This document shows positions 1 through 6,770 of a DNA stretch of 29,869 nucleotides, piece after piece. The stretch is from a virus. The notes beneath the pieces are model-generated. The model searched no databases. It saw only the letters and a list, made by a program, of their open reading frames with translations, and was not told the DNA's origin. The stretch spans positions 1 through 29,869 of the IMG/VR virus record IMGVR_UViG_3300011420_000026; one strand, 5' to 3'. Numbering within the stretch: the first letter of the stretch is position 1; each line of letters starts with the position of its first letter. The position numbers were made by a program, and so were the translations under genes.

Positions 1-304
1 TGAAGATAGCAGAAGGAACTATCCGCAACTGCAAGTTTTGACCGGCGACGAACTTGGTGAGGTAGGTGAGTGGCTTCAGGATAGACTTAACGAAGTCCTT
101 CTGGGTGGATGCAGGTCGAGTATTGAATTCCACCGCGACGTTATCCTCCTGAACAGCCGAGCCAGACCTATCAATGGCGCGTGGAGACTCTTTACTTCCA
201 CCAATACGCCCGACAGAGGAAACAAACTTTCCTCTGTGAGTGATCAGAAATAATTCCGGATCGGCCCCAAAACGAACAGAAGTAAACTTTGGATGTTTTT
301 TCAT
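1..304 (-). CDS. COOH-NH2 ligase (phiEco32-like amidoligase type 2), N-terminal part, cut by window edge
   Basis: The visible 101 codons begin at an ATG (304-302) preceded by AAAGGAG at 322-316, which lies in the 3' end of the upstream gene. The protein opens with FGADPELFL (residues 12-20) and has VQEDNVAVEFNTRPA at 51-65. This pairing of an early acidic GxDPE motif with an ExxxVEFN motif is what I know from the glutamine-synthetase-fold COOH-NH2 ligases of phiEco32-type phages, where the acidic residues would bind Mg-ATP. Such enzymes are predicted to join an amine to a carboxylate, making peptide-like bonds. The genes just upstream encode two glutamine amidotransferase-type enzymes, which supports the call. 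The substrate is unknown. The catalytic C-terminal part is outside the window, so completeness cannot be judged. Confidence 0.8.
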   Translation of the reverse strand, partial: MKKHPKFTSVRFGADPELFLITHRGKFVSSVGRIGGSKESPRAIDRSGSAVQEDNVAVEFNTRPASTQKDFVKSILKPLTYLTKFVAGQNLQLRIVPSAIF

Positions 305-309
305 TCCAA

Positions 310-915
310 TTAACTCTCCTTTGATGGAAGAACTGTGAATTGTTGTAATGCGGCGTTAGTTCTGATACTAGTAAATGCGTCTCCCCATCGTATCTCTGTG
401 ATCTTGGAGAGAAATGGTTTTTGATCTACGACACGAGCAATACCAATCCCATGTCCATATCTATTGGCTGTCATTGCTCCACGAATAATTTTTGTTAAAA
501 GCTCAAATGCTGGAGCCGATCCGTTCGAAAGGGATACTCCGGGAAACATCGCTGTGAACAAGTATGCCCCACAACAGGCGGGATAGGGTTGAATAGTAAT
601 TTGAGCACAATCATAACGATAATGCCCATTCCTTGCTATCACTCCATACTTGTTCCGTACCTCTCGTTGATTCGCCTCACTTACAGGAGTAGCATTAATT
701 ACATTAAGTCTTACTAGATGTATGTAGGGGTCTTTAGAATACTCAGAGGGCGAAATGAAAAGAGGAGAGTCTCTCGTTTCAAGCCTATACTTAAGTATCC
801 CATCCGCAGGGGAATAATACGCATACGCGGTATTTTTATAATTAGCAGGGGATGGAATTGCTCCTGGAGTTGACAATACCCTTGCTGCCTCGTCTATTAC
901 ATACTTAATTTCCAT
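310..915 (-). CDS. hypothetical protein in the amidoligase cassette (201 aa)
   Basis: A 201-aa protein starting at an ATG 8 nt after the GAGGAA Shine-Dalgarno sequence that forms one arm of the inverted repeat at 924-939. I do not recognise the family. It has no signal peptide or membrane segment. It is rich in Tyr and Arg, has a Cys pair (PACCGAY, about residue 114) and a C-terminal stretch with NRYGHGIGIARVVDQKPF (about 151-168). It lies between the GATase I gene and the amidoligase, 5 nt before the latter, so it is probably part of the same biochemical cassette, perhaps as a substrate-modifying enzyme or partner. That role is inferred from position only. Ends in TAA. Confidence 0.85.
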   Translation of the reverse strand: MEIKYVIDEAARVLSTPGAIPSPANYKNTAYAYYSPADGILKYRLETRDSPLFISPSEYSKDPYIHLVRLNVINATPVSEANQREVRNKYGVIARNGHYRYDCAQITIQPYPACCGAYLFTAMFPGVSLSNGSAPAFELLTKIIRGAMTANRYGHGIGIARVVDQKPFLSKITEIRWGDAFTSIRTNAALQQFTVLPSKES

Positions 916-923
916 GATGTTAT

Positions 924-939
924 TTCCTCACATGTGGAA
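924..939. promoter_or_regulatory. operator-like inverted repeat, site 1
   Basis: TTCCTCA-CA-TGTGGAA, one mismatch from the perfect dyad TTCCACA-NN-TGTGGAA. On the minus strand the start-proximal arm reads TGAGGAA and is the Shine-Dalgarno sequence of the gene starting at 915. The segment 912-941, including the start codon, is nearly identical to 6759-6788. Confidence 0.75.
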
Positions 940-947
940 TTATTTCA

Positions 948-1616
948 CTACGAAAGGAGATACTTCTGAACCAACGCGATAGAGTATTGCACGAAGGGGG
1001 CACTTTCCACCATAAATTCCGGGTGTCCTTGAATACCAAGACTATTCGTTTCTCGGAAGTATACAATTTCAGGTTCAGGAACCTCTATCTTAGATTTAAC
1101 GTTAAGCTCATTGAACATATATATCGAGGATCTATTCTCAGATGCTGTGGCGATAAGTTCAAACTTATCCTTTGGAAGAACATATGGCCACATCATTTGA
1201 TGATGAACACTGGAGGATACATACTCCTTTCCTTCGTTCGTGGAGATAAAATGATTTCCTCCTGTATGATTACTCACATGCTGAACAAGCTTTGCTCCAG
1301 ATAGGGCACATAATAGTTGCGCCCCACGACAAATACCGTAGTGCTTCGCTCCAACTTCTTGACCATGAAGGAACGCGAGACGTTCAACTACATCTCGGGG
1401 GGAAGGTAAATCGCTAGAATGGGAATGGAAAGGCTTTTCCCCATATAGCGACGGGGAAATATCCTCTCCTCCTCCATAAAGGATAACATCTCCCTTTTTA
1501 ATTTTGTGAAGGTCTTTCTCCTGATATATCGTTAATGTTTCTTTAAACATATCCCGATATATTGCGGGAGCACCAAAACAACCGCCAAGCGCGATTAATC
1601 GAACCCTTGTTGCCAT
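948..1616 (-). CDS. class I glutamine amidotransferase-like hydrolase (peptidase C26 type)
   Basis: A 222-aa protein with the class I GATase fold signature. The nucleophile elbow is YGICRGAQLL with Cys96, and the C-terminal catalytic pair is GIQGHPE (His198, Glu200). A glycine-rich strand, ILYGGGEDISPSLYG, lies near 45-59, and VHHQMM near 137 resembles the substrate-loop histidines of gamma-glutamyl hydrolases (PuuD/peptidase C26). These enzymes cleave gamma-glutamyl bonds or release ammonia from glutamine. Here it could recycle or trim products of the neighbouring amidoligase. It starts at ATG 1616 after AAAAGGAG and overlaps the upstream gene by 22 nt, so translation is probably coupled. 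It ends in TAG directly followed by TGA, a tandem stop. Confidence 0.9.
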   Translation of the reverse strand: MATRVRLIALGGCFGAPAIYRDMFKETLTIYQEKDLHKIKKGDVILYGGGEDISPSLYGEKPFHSHSSDLPSPRDVVERLAFLHGQEVGAKHYGICRGAQLLCALSGAKLVQHVSNHTGGNHFISTNEGKEYVSSSVHHQMMWPYVLPKDKFELIATASENRSSIYMFNELNVKSKIEVPEPEIVYFRETNSLGIQGHPEFMVESAPFVQYSIALVQKYLLS

Positions 1617-2053
1617 ATTACAGTAGACTCCTTTTCAGTTGGAAATTCACTATAAATAAATACTATATCTTCTTGCCGGGTAGTGGGGGCTTGTAAGGGC
1701 TCTGGCGTAGAGGTTCCTCCCACAGAGAAATCGGGGTTTTCGAGCATTGCGATAGCTTCTTGTTTTTCTTTCATTAGGATTTTTCCCTCTGCGGATTTAG
1801 CTTTTGTGTATGTCCGGCATATAAACACATTAGGTGCCCCTATAAGGCCACGATCACAAGTATTATCCTTACGATCAAACCAAACACATCGCGGACACAA
1901 TTTCTTTTGTGACATCTCATTACTCTCCGTGTGAGATACTATTGGGGGGAAATTTGTGATTGGCCTTGGAGAAGGAGTCTTTATTGCTTTAAGTAAAATA
2001 ACACTAATTAACCAGACGATACCGCACGCAATCAGGACAGTAAAACCCTCCAT
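1595..2053 (-). CDS. membrane-anchored protein with a four-Cys motif (152 aa)
   Basis: The start at ATG 2053 is chosen over an upstream ATG (2113) because GAGGAA lies 7 nt before it, inside the inverted repeat at 2061-2076. Residues 4-22 form one hydrophobic segment, probably a membrane anchor. The soluble part has Cys53-x2-Cys56, Cys66 and Cys79 (CPRC...C...C), which may bind zinc or an iron-sulfur cluster. Met47 follows a GGAGAG sequence and could give a second, soluble product starting MSQKKLCPRC. The gene overlaps the 3' end of the GATase II gene by 50 nt and the start of the GATase I gene by 22 nt, so it belongs to the same unit. Family not recognised. Confidence 0.75.
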   Translation of the reverse strand: MEGFTVLIACGIVWLISVILLKAIKTPSPRPITNFPPIVSHTESNEMSQKKLCPRCVWFDRKDNTCDRGLIGAPNVFICRTYTKAKSAEGKILMKEKQEAIAMLENPDFSVGGTSTPEPLQAPTTRQEDIVFIYSEFPTEKESTVIWQQGFD

Positions 2054-3614
2054 GGTTTTTTTCCTCAAGTGTGGAATTGGCATGAGCATCCACCGGCAGA
2101 ACATTAGGAGCATCTACCAGTTGTATTTGGCCTGAGCATCTAGCGCAACCAAGATCTGCGATCTCTTCAAATCGGTGTAGTTTATACCTTACATCATTAT
2201 GGACTACAAGAGAGAGTGTCTCATCCTCTTCAATCTCAAGAAATGGACTCTTCTTCATCTCTTCTTCAAGATTAATAATCTCCTTATTAATTAGCAAGTT
2301 CTGAACATGAGAAGAGAGACGTTCACACTCCTTAATATATAACCTCAAAGTATACTCAGACTTTTCAGAGAGATAGATTATAGAGGTTATTTTTCCAGCG
2401 AGAATAACCTCATCTTTAAACGGAAGAAAATCCCCCTTGTGGTGACACGCGACACAGACTTGTTCTAGCGCAACGTGTGTGCCAGTGATGTAAACCTTAT
2501 CCTCATTTAGAGGCTCCACCTTCTCAGGGTAGAAGGCAATCATTCCTCCTACGCGAAAACGAACGCCAAACTTGGTAATCGCGACAACCTTAGCCCGTTC
2601 TCGCTCCTTCATCGAGGCTTTATCTTCTGCCTGATGTGCCTTTCTTTCTCCGGTATTAGTAAACAACTTTTGCAATTCTAGTTGTGTCCCTTTGGCCTCC
2701 CCATCTTTGCGACCGTAGTGATCCGGCAAAGAAATTACTCCTTGGCTGGAGAGTTGAGGCCGATCCTCCATGTTTGCATAGGATTCATAATTAGTATATC
2801 CCCCGTTATTAAACCCCATACCAAAGTTTCTTCTCGAATTATTCCAAACACCACCATTATAATTCGACATCGCAGGAGAGAGCGAGATTTTTTCCTTAAT
2901 AATTGTGTCCTTGTCTTGAAGAGGAAAGGTATATAAATGATCCGGGTCAAAGTATGCCGGCGCATCAAGTTTTATATTCGAGAATTTATCCCCAATAAAG
3001 TTAAGAGTTTCTTTCTCGGAAGCGATGAATCTCATTGTTGTATCTTTTCTTGAGGCCAACCATAAGGGTCTTTCAGTGTTTCGATATGCATATATGGCAT
3101 GGGTCTTTCGATTATACCATAGTAGAGCGAGCGCTCCAGAAACTTCTTTCAATGTTGACTTAACTCCCTCCGTTGCGAATAACCATGTGAGGGCTTCAGA
3201 ATCAACCTCAAAACGAGTAAAGAGGGATTGTCCCTTTTTAGTGAGCTGAAATAAATTCCGAATAGACCCGTTGTGCGCTAGTATGATATGGTCATGAATG
3301 AATGGATGCGCATTCTTAGCAGTGATATCTCCCTGCGTCGCATATCTCCCATGTCCAATAACCGCGTTAAACTTGTTCCACATATGAGTCATAAACTTTT
3401 TTCCCACATCATGGCGGAGTAACTCATATGGATTACCGACGTGTTTAACGACCTCTATCTTATCCTCCTTGGAATCAATATGTTGCACACCAAGTAACCC
3501 CGTTGAGTGTGCCCCACGCATAGAGGTAAGTAACATCATGGGAATAATTGCTTGCTTACTTTCATAATCAAACCCGGTAGTCCCATAATGAATCATTCCG
3601 AATAATCCGCACAT
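2004..3614 (-). CDS. class II glutamine amidotransferase (Ntn hydrolase) with C-terminal zinc-ribbon extension
   Basis: A 536-aa protein beginning MCGLFG, with Cys2 exposed after Met removal as the expected N-terminal nucleophile. Further class II GATase motifs are RGAHSTG (33-39), GHGRYATQG (87-95), NAHPF (101-105), LAHNGSI (112-118) and DSEAL (138-142). The enzyme releases ammonia from glutamine and normally passes it to a synthase or ligase partner, here plausibly the amidoligase at the left edge. After about residue 205 the protein departs from the GATase domain: a Gly/Asn-rich linker (250-280), CVAC at 387-390, and a terminal zinc-ribbon-like pair C490-x2-C493 and C526-x2-C529. No sugar isomerase domain is seen, so it is not GlmS. 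The start follows TAAGGAA, which is an arm of the inverted repeat at 3624-3639. Ends in TAG. Confidence 0.92.
   Translation of the reverse strand: MCGLFGMIHYGTTGFDYESKQAIIPMMLLTSMRGAHSTGLLGVQHIDSKEDKIEVVKHVGNPYELLRHDVGKKFMTHMWNKFNAVIGHGRYATQGDITAKNAHPFIHDHIILAHNGSIRNLFQLTKKGQSLFTRFEVDSEALTWLFATEGVKSTLKEVSGALALLWYNRKTHAIYAYRNTERPLWLASRKDTTMRFIASEKETLNFIGDKFSNIKLDAPAYFDPDHLYTFPLQDKDTIIKEKISLSPAMSNYNGGVWNNSRRNFGMGFNNGGYTNYESYANMEDRPQLSSQGVISLPDHYGRKDGEAKGTQLELQKLFTNTGERKAHQAEDKASMKERERAKVVAITKFGVRFRVGGMIAFYPEKVEPLNEDKVYITGTHVALEQVCVACHHKGDFLPFKDEVILAGKITSIIYLSEKSEYTLRLYIKECERLSSHVQNLLINKEIINLEEEMKKSPFLEIEEDETLSLVVHNDVRYKLHRFEEIADLGCARCSGQIQLVDAPNVLPVDAHANSTLEEKNHGGFYCPDCVRYRLVN
2061..2076. promoter_or_regulatory. 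operator-like inverted repeat, site 2
   Basis: TTCCTCA-AG-TGTGGAA. It lies inside the last codons of the GATase II gene. On the minus strand its TGAGGAA arm is the Shine-Dalgarno sequence for the gene starting at 2053. Confidence 0.75.
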
Positions 3615-3623
3615 ATTAGGTAA

Positions 3624-3639
3624 TTCCTTAGTTGTGGAA
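3624..3639. promoter_or_regulatory. operator-like inverted repeat, site 3
   Basis: TTCCTTA-GT-TGTGGAA, placed 9 nt before the ATG of the GATase II gene. The TAAGGAA arm on the minus strand is its Shine-Dalgarno sequence. Confidence 0.75.
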
Positions 3640-3652
3640 ATAAGATATTAAA

Positions 3653-3958
3653 TTAACTTAAAACACGAAAAATATTGATTAGCTCATGTGTGGCAACCTC
3701 TCCAATACCATCTTTTGGATAGGTCGGAGGACGACGCTCAATTTCCAAAGAGCTTTTATCTTTGAACTCATAGATAAGAACTACTTCCTTGTGCCCACCA
3801 TTATATTTTATTGTGGCACTTGACAACGTTGCAGTCCCCAAGATATCTTTTAGGAGTTGCTCTCCATGCCGGTAAGTTCTTCCCCCTAACTCTGTTGCTC
3901 GATAATGATACAGGCTATTGAGAAATCTCTCAGCATCTACTTGAGTTTCAGGACTCAC
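3653..3958 (-). CDS. hypothetical protein (101 aa)
   Basis: A 101-aa protein with a GTG start that overlaps the stop of the upstream gene by 4 nt (GTGA), a typical coupled junction. The sequence looks like a small alpha/beta protein: residues 1-45 are helical and charged (RFLNSLYHYRA, RHGEQLLKDIL), followed by strand-like segments (ATIKYNGGHKEVVLIYEF). No family recognised. It lies 38 nt before the GATase II start. Confidence 0.7.
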   Translation of the reverse strand: MSPETQVDAERFLNSLYHYRATELGGRTYRHGEQLLKDILGTATLSSATIKYNGGHKEVVLIYEFKDKSSLEIERRPPTYPKDGIGEVATHELINIFRVLS

Positions 3959-4155
3959 ACAAACTCTTTCCCTTTTGGCCCGACGTATATCACATGGCCA
4001 AATTGATCTTGCACAAAAGTGTGGTTATCATCTTTTGCATTACGTAAGCAACAGGCAACAGCCGCTTCGCGGGTAGCGTAAGGGGATGCGCGTAATGACC
4101 TTTCCCAATAGCTGTTTCTACCTGTTACGATAGATTCCTTCGCATAGTAGGGCAT
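3955..4155 (-). CDS. hypothetical protein (66 aa)
   Basis: A 66-aa basic protein starting at ATG 4155 after GGGGAAATAAT. It contains WERSLRASPYATREAAVACCLRN and ends in a strand-rich segment (HTFVQDQFGHVIYVGPKGKEF). This arrangement, with residues such as YATREAAV, resembles many small phage proteins of unknown role. It overlaps the next gene by 4 nt. Its leader (4160-4179) holds TTCCCCA-n6-TGGGAAA on the plus strand, a diverged relative of the repeated operator. Confidence 0.65.
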   Translation of the reverse strand: MPYYAKESIVTGRNSYWERSLRASPYATREAAVACCLRNAKDDNHTFVQDQFGHVIYVGPKGKEFV

Positions 4156-4156
4156 A

Positions 4157-4471
4157 TTATTTCCCCACTACTTTGGGAAATTTCCATCGTTTGGTTTCGC
4201 TTTCCGTGGGAGATCGTGCCCGGTGATATACACCTACTAGTCTACCGCCATGCGCATAAGAGTTATAGGTAGATACTTTTCTAAATCCAGCAGCAAGCAA
4301 CGTAGTTACTACTCTTTTATTTTGCACTAAGCAACAACAAAGAATTGAATCTGTGCGTTTGCTCACGGGAAAGGTTTTAAGAAACCTCTTTACTGCCCCC
4401 TCCCTCCCTGCTAAAGGCAAATCAAACAAATATGTCCCAGAGCAGGTATGGATTAACTCTTGAAGATTCAT
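4157..4471 (-). CDS. hypothetical protein (104 aa)
   Basis: A 104-aa protein with a clear Shine-Dalgarno sequence (AAGGAGCC) before ATG 4471. Residues 44-82 (ILCCCLVQNKRVVTTLLAAGF, then KVSTYNSYAHGGRLVGVYHR) have the order helix, AGF turn, strand and Gly-rich strand. That order is reminiscent of the C-terminal half of GNAT acetyltransferases, but the protein is too short for a full domain and I do not claim that function. The C-terminus is basic. Confidence 0.7.
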   Translation of the reverse strand: MNLQELIHTCSGTYLFDLPLAGREGAVKRFLKTFPVSKRTDSILCCCLVQNKRVVTTLLAAGFRKVSTYNSYAHGGRLVGVYHRARSPTESETKRWKFPKVVGK

Positions 4472-4503
4472 TGTGGCTCCTTGCGCGCTTGTGACCGTAG
4501 TTT

Positions 4504-4842
4504 CTATCGAACTCTTTCACGTATATTGGGAACAAAGTGACTCTCGCTCTCGTAATACTTCTCAACGAGAATCTTGCGTATCTCCCCGCGGGGTAAACCA
4601 TGAGGAATAGTGATAGTCCTTCCCCCGCCTCTCAAAAGTCTGCCTTGACTCCCGTCTCGACCAATCTTGCGGCAAAAGACATCTTTATCACAACACTTGG
4701 CTATGTAATACTCAACAGCATCCTCAGTATCACTTAACGAGGATACTTCATAGCCAATAGTGGCTCCGCCAGTAGCAAAGATAAACTCCGTCGTGGTAGG
4801 ACGCTGCTCGCGGCGACGAAGATGAATAAAGCGTGTTGGCAT
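4504..4842 (-). CDS. hypothetical protein (112 aa)
   Basis: A 112-aa, Arg-rich protein starting at ATG 4842 after GAGGAGAGGCTCA. It has two Cys near the middle (KCCDKDVFC) and a basic Gly-rich segment, GRDGSQGRLLRGGGRTITIPHG. No membrane segment and no recognised family. Ends in TAG, with 32 nt before the next start. Confidence 0.7.
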   Translation of the reverse strand: MPTRFIHLRRREQRPTTTEFIFATGGATIGYEVSSLSDTEDAVEYYIAKCCDKDVFCRKIGRDGSQGRLLRGGGRTITIPHGLPRGEIRKILVEKYYESESHFVPNIRERVR

Positions 4843-4858
4843 TGAGCCTCTCCTCTAT

Positions 4859-5128
4859 CTAGGTGGTTGGATGGATTTTGGTATGGATTTCATCATTGAT
4901 ACTCAAACTACATACAGCACAAGAGTCAGATACGGAACTGATTCTGTTGAAGGAGTGTCTGAACTGGCGGAGATACTTTTCCACACATGTGGAATTACGA
5001 ATCGCTGCCTCTGATTGACGAAGCAGCATAGATAATTCTGGCTTAGTTAGCACCGCACCACTCTCAATCCACGTCCGCATTGTAGCAATGCGAGACATAG
5101 AAAGAGGTAATCCTTTAGGAGTGTTCAT
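4859..5128 (-). CDS. hypothetical protein (89 aa)
   Basis: An 89-aa protein starting at ATG 5128 after AAAGG. The N-terminal 60 residues are predicted mostly helical (MSRIATMRTWIESGAVLTKPELSMLLRQSEAAIRNS) and could be a small helix-turn-helix-like or coiled structure. The C-terminal part has CAVC at about 70-73. It is unusual in carrying the best copy of the inverted repeat (4979-4994) inside its coding sequence. Confidence 0.65.
   Translation of the reverse strand: MNTPKGLPLSMSRIATMRTWIESGAVLTKPELSMLLRQSEAAIRNSTCVEKYLRQFRHSFNRISSVSDSCAVCSLSINDEIHTKIHPTT
4979..4994. promoter_or_regulatory. operator-like inverted repeat, site 4 (perfect, intragenic)
   Basis: TTCCACA-CA-TGTGGAA, both 7-nt arms fully complementary, within the gene at 4859-5128. 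The plus strand also reads TTTTCCACA here (4977-4985), which fits the relaxed DnaA-box pattern TTWTNCACA. Unlike sites 1-3 it is far from any start codon. Confidence 0.75.
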
Positions 5129-5140
5129 ATCTGGTGCCTT

Positions 5141-5374
5141 TTATTCATGTTCCCTCCCATCAAGCGAGCTTGTTGGCCATTCTTGAGTAAATCTCCCATA
5201 GCCTATTGGCTCGCGCCATTGAACTTCAAGAGTAAGTGGTGCCTCGGCCGCTGGTAGATCATTGGCGCGTATCTTTCTCCCCGGCATATTGGCATATAAC
5301 CGCAATAGCACCGCTGCCGTGGTATCTAGATAAGTATGGCCGTTCGCCTTGACAATAATGCGCGGATCGCTCAT
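5141..5374 (-). CDS. hypothetical protein (77 aa)
   Basis: A 77-aa protein starting at ATG 5374 after AAAGGTCAC. The first half is strand-turn-helix (IIVKANGHTYLDTTAAVLLRLYANMPGRKIRAND) and the second is Pro/Trp-containing. No family recognised. It sits 12 nt from each neighbour's boundary, consistent with one operon. Confidence 0.65.
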   Translation of the reverse strand: MSDPRIIVKANGHTYLDTTAAVLLRLYANMPGRKIRANDLPAAEAPLTLEVQWREPIGYGRFTQEWPTSSLDGREHE

Positions 5375-5385
5375 TGTGACCTTTG

Positions 5386-5691
5386 CTAATCAAGTAACGG
5401 AAGTAATCTGGGAATTCTTTCATCAGGTTCTATCTTAATCCGTTCCCGCTCAAACACAGCAAGGTTATAGCAATGAAAGGAATAGGCCACATATCCTTCT
5501 TTATCCTTCGTGAAGGGATGGAAGGTTATAGTTTTGAGGCCAAGATTATTGCCACATAGGGATTTACTCTCTCCTACACGGAAAACACTAGCGGGTATGG
5601 AGGTTGGAGCAAGACTCATTCCAATTCCATACATGAGGAATAGACAACTCAATACCCCAACAATCATCATCCAGATTGTATGGTGTTTCAT
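5386..5691 (-). CDS. small membrane protein (101 aa)
   Basis: Taken from ATG 5691 (MKHHTIW), because GGAAG lies just before it. A GTG at 5718 would add nine residues but has no ribosome-binding site. Residues 5-27 form one strongly hydrophobic helix (IWMMIVGVLSCLFLMYGIGMS). The remaining 70 residues form a soluble tail with two Cys (SLCGNN, FHCYN), perhaps disulfide-linked outside the cytoplasm. Function unknown. The first ATG is overlapped by a 14-bp perfect palindrome (5693-5706). Confidence 0.65.
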   Translation of the reverse strand: MKHHTIWMMIVGVLSCLFLMYGIGMSLAPTSIPASVFRVGESKSLCGNNLGLKTITFHPFTKDKEGYVAYSFHCYNLAVFERERIKIEPDERIPRLLPLLD

Positions 5692-5692
5692 A

Positions 5693-5706
5693 GCTTCCGC
5701 GGAAGC
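5693..5706. repeat. 14-bp perfect palindrome at a gene start
   Basis: GCTTCCGCGGAAGC, directly upstream of the ATG at 5691. In RNA it would form a hairpin that hides the GGAAG ribosome-binding site, so it could limit translation. It shares TTCC/GGAA ends with the repeated operator but has a different centre. Confidence 0.5.
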
Positions 5707-5745
5707 AGAATCAACCACAGTAGAAGAAGTATTATTAGAAAGTTT

Positions 5746-5964
5746 TCAAGCTGAATCCACCAAGTGAGACTTAACTTGAATTCGTTCTTCATCCTGTTCC
5801 ACTCCTCGCGCATACGCTTTAGCATCTTCTTTTCCTCCAGCGTTATTCGGAAATGATTTGTAATAACGATAGCCCATGTATTTTCTAGCATCAAACCCGG
5901 CCATCATCATAATGAGATATTTCCATTCGCCACTGGTCAGGTGGCGCAAGAGGAGGATTCTCAT
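5746..5964 (-). CDS. hypothetical protein (72 aa)
   Basis: Start assigned to the ATG at 5964, which overlaps the TGA of the upstream small gene (ATGA). The longer open frame reaching 6273 runs through two better supported genes, so it is rejected. A second candidate start is the Met cluster about 18 residues in. The protein contains AGFDARKYMGYRYYKSFPNNAGGKEDA, then an acidic-basic helical tail. Family unknown. Confidence 0.55.
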   Translation of the reverse strand: MRILLLRHLTSGEWKYLIMMMAGFDARKYMGYRYYKSFPNNAGGKEDAKAYARGVEQDEERIQVKSHLVDSA

Positions 5965-6080
5965 ACCCCGCAGACAACCACAGCAAATACAAACGCCGCC
6001 AGTAACATGAATACTGTTACCAATGAAATTGCTTGTGGTAAATTCGCTTTGGCTTTCATCCGAGATTTCGTGAGTCTCAT
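5961..6080 (-). CDS. small single-pass membrane protein (39 aa)
   Basis: A 39-codon gene with a very good ribosome-binding site (AAAGGAGAAATACGCATC then ATG 6080). It overlaps the upstream stop by 4 nt and the downstream start by 4 nt. The sequence is a basic N-terminus (MRLTKSRMKAKAN) followed by about 22 hydrophobic residues (AISLVTVFMLLAAFVFAVVV) and a short CGV end. This is a typical inner-membrane phage micro-protein. Function unknown. Confidence 0.6.
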   Translation of the reverse strand: MRLTKSRMKAKANLPQAISLVTVFMLLAAFVFAVVVCGV

Positions 6081-6397
6081 GATGCGTATTTCTCCTTTCT
6101 GCCGAGGATAACTGTTTTCTTGCCTTTACCTGTCCACCGATGCCGATTCCGCTTGCCATTGCAGGTATGGAATGGCCACGGCTCGCCCCGCTTCCAGTCT
6201 CTACGCGCAGCCTTGTTGTTCTCATTACGCATAAAGGCACCACTACGCCGATCCTTCTCTGTCTTGCCCACACGCCACGGCCCTTCTACACTACGGTATT
6301 TTTCTTTGCGGCGAGTGTCGATCTCCTGACGGCCTAATTCCTCATTAAGCCAGCGAGCAAGTTGTGCGGCATACATCAACATTTCAGCTTGGTTCAT
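6077..6397 (-). CDS. hypothetical basic protein (106 aa)
   Basis: A 106-aa protein starting at ATG 6397 after AAAAAGGAGAAGTAACC. Residues 1-25 are helical and acidic (MNQAEMLMYAAQLARWLNEELG); the rest is extremely basic (RRDWKRGEPWPFHTCNGKRNRHRW), which suggests nucleic-acid binding or contact with another acidic component. No known family recognised. It sits 2 nt after the preceding membrane-protein gene's stop. Confidence 0.65.
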   Translation of the reverse strand: MNQAEMLMYAAQLARWLNEELGRQEIDTRRKEKYRSVEGPWRVGKTEKDRRSGAFMRNENNKAARRDWKRGEPWPFHTCNGKRNRHRWTGKGKKTVILGRKEKYAS

Positions 6398-6399
6398 GG

Positions 6400-6762
6400 T
6401 TACTTCTCCTTTTTGACGGGTTCCTTGAGGTATTCGTCCAGAGTTTTCTCGATAAGCTGAAGGGACTTCTTTGCTAATCTTCCAGCCGGAGCACTTCTAC
6501 TTATTTCGAGCACTCCCCATCCAGCGAGGATAATTGCTGCGTCCTTTTGAGAAGGGGTTATAATACTCATAGTGAGAAAGAGACAGAAATAGATTACGAA
6601 TTTCTTTCTTACTTTTATATATTTTTTCTCGTTGCTGTAATAGGTATCCCCCTGAGCAATTAAAGCTATTAAAATCCCTATAAAGCAAACGATAGTAAGC
6701 ATGATGCTTACCGCTTGAATCGTAGCCAACCGAGTCCAGATGTAAAGCAGAAATAATTCCAT
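6400..6762 (-). CDS. membrane protein with two predicted transmembrane helices (120 aa)
   Basis: Start at ATG 6762, 8 nt after the TAAGGAA arm of the inverted repeat at 6771-6786. Hydrophobic helices are predicted at about residues 15-36 (AVSIMLTIVCFIGILIALIA) and 54-68 (FVIYFCLFLTMSIITP). The tail is charged and helical and ends EPVKKEK. Size and topology would fit a holin-like or regulatory membrane protein, but its place among early-type genes away from any lysin gives no support, so no function is assigned. Confidence 0.7.
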   Translation of the reverse strand: MELFLLYIWTRLATIQAVSIMLTIVCFIGILIALIAQGDTYYSNEKKYIKVRKKFVIYFCLFLTMSIITPSQKDAAIILAGWGVLEISRSAPAGRLAKKSLQLIEKTLDEYLKEPVKKEK

Positions 6763-6770
6763 GATGTTAA

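Noticed and set aside
38-253. Plus-strand open frame of 71 codons at the left edge
   Set aside because: It is antisense to the amidoligase gene, whose start, ribosome-binding site and family motifs are clear.
4163-4182. TTCCCCA-n6-TGGGAAA near the start at 4155
   Set aside because: Similar in place and flavour to the operator but with different spacing and centre; not counted among the nine sites.
5688-5894. Minus-strand open frame of 68 codons with a hydrophobic end
   Set aside because: It overlaps the gene at 5746-5964 over most of its length and has no good ribosome-binding site. Kept as the less likely alternative.
5746-6273. Minus-strand open frame of 175 codons
   Set aside because: Its first 100 codons run in another frame through two genes with good ribosome-binding sites; only the part from 5964 was kept.
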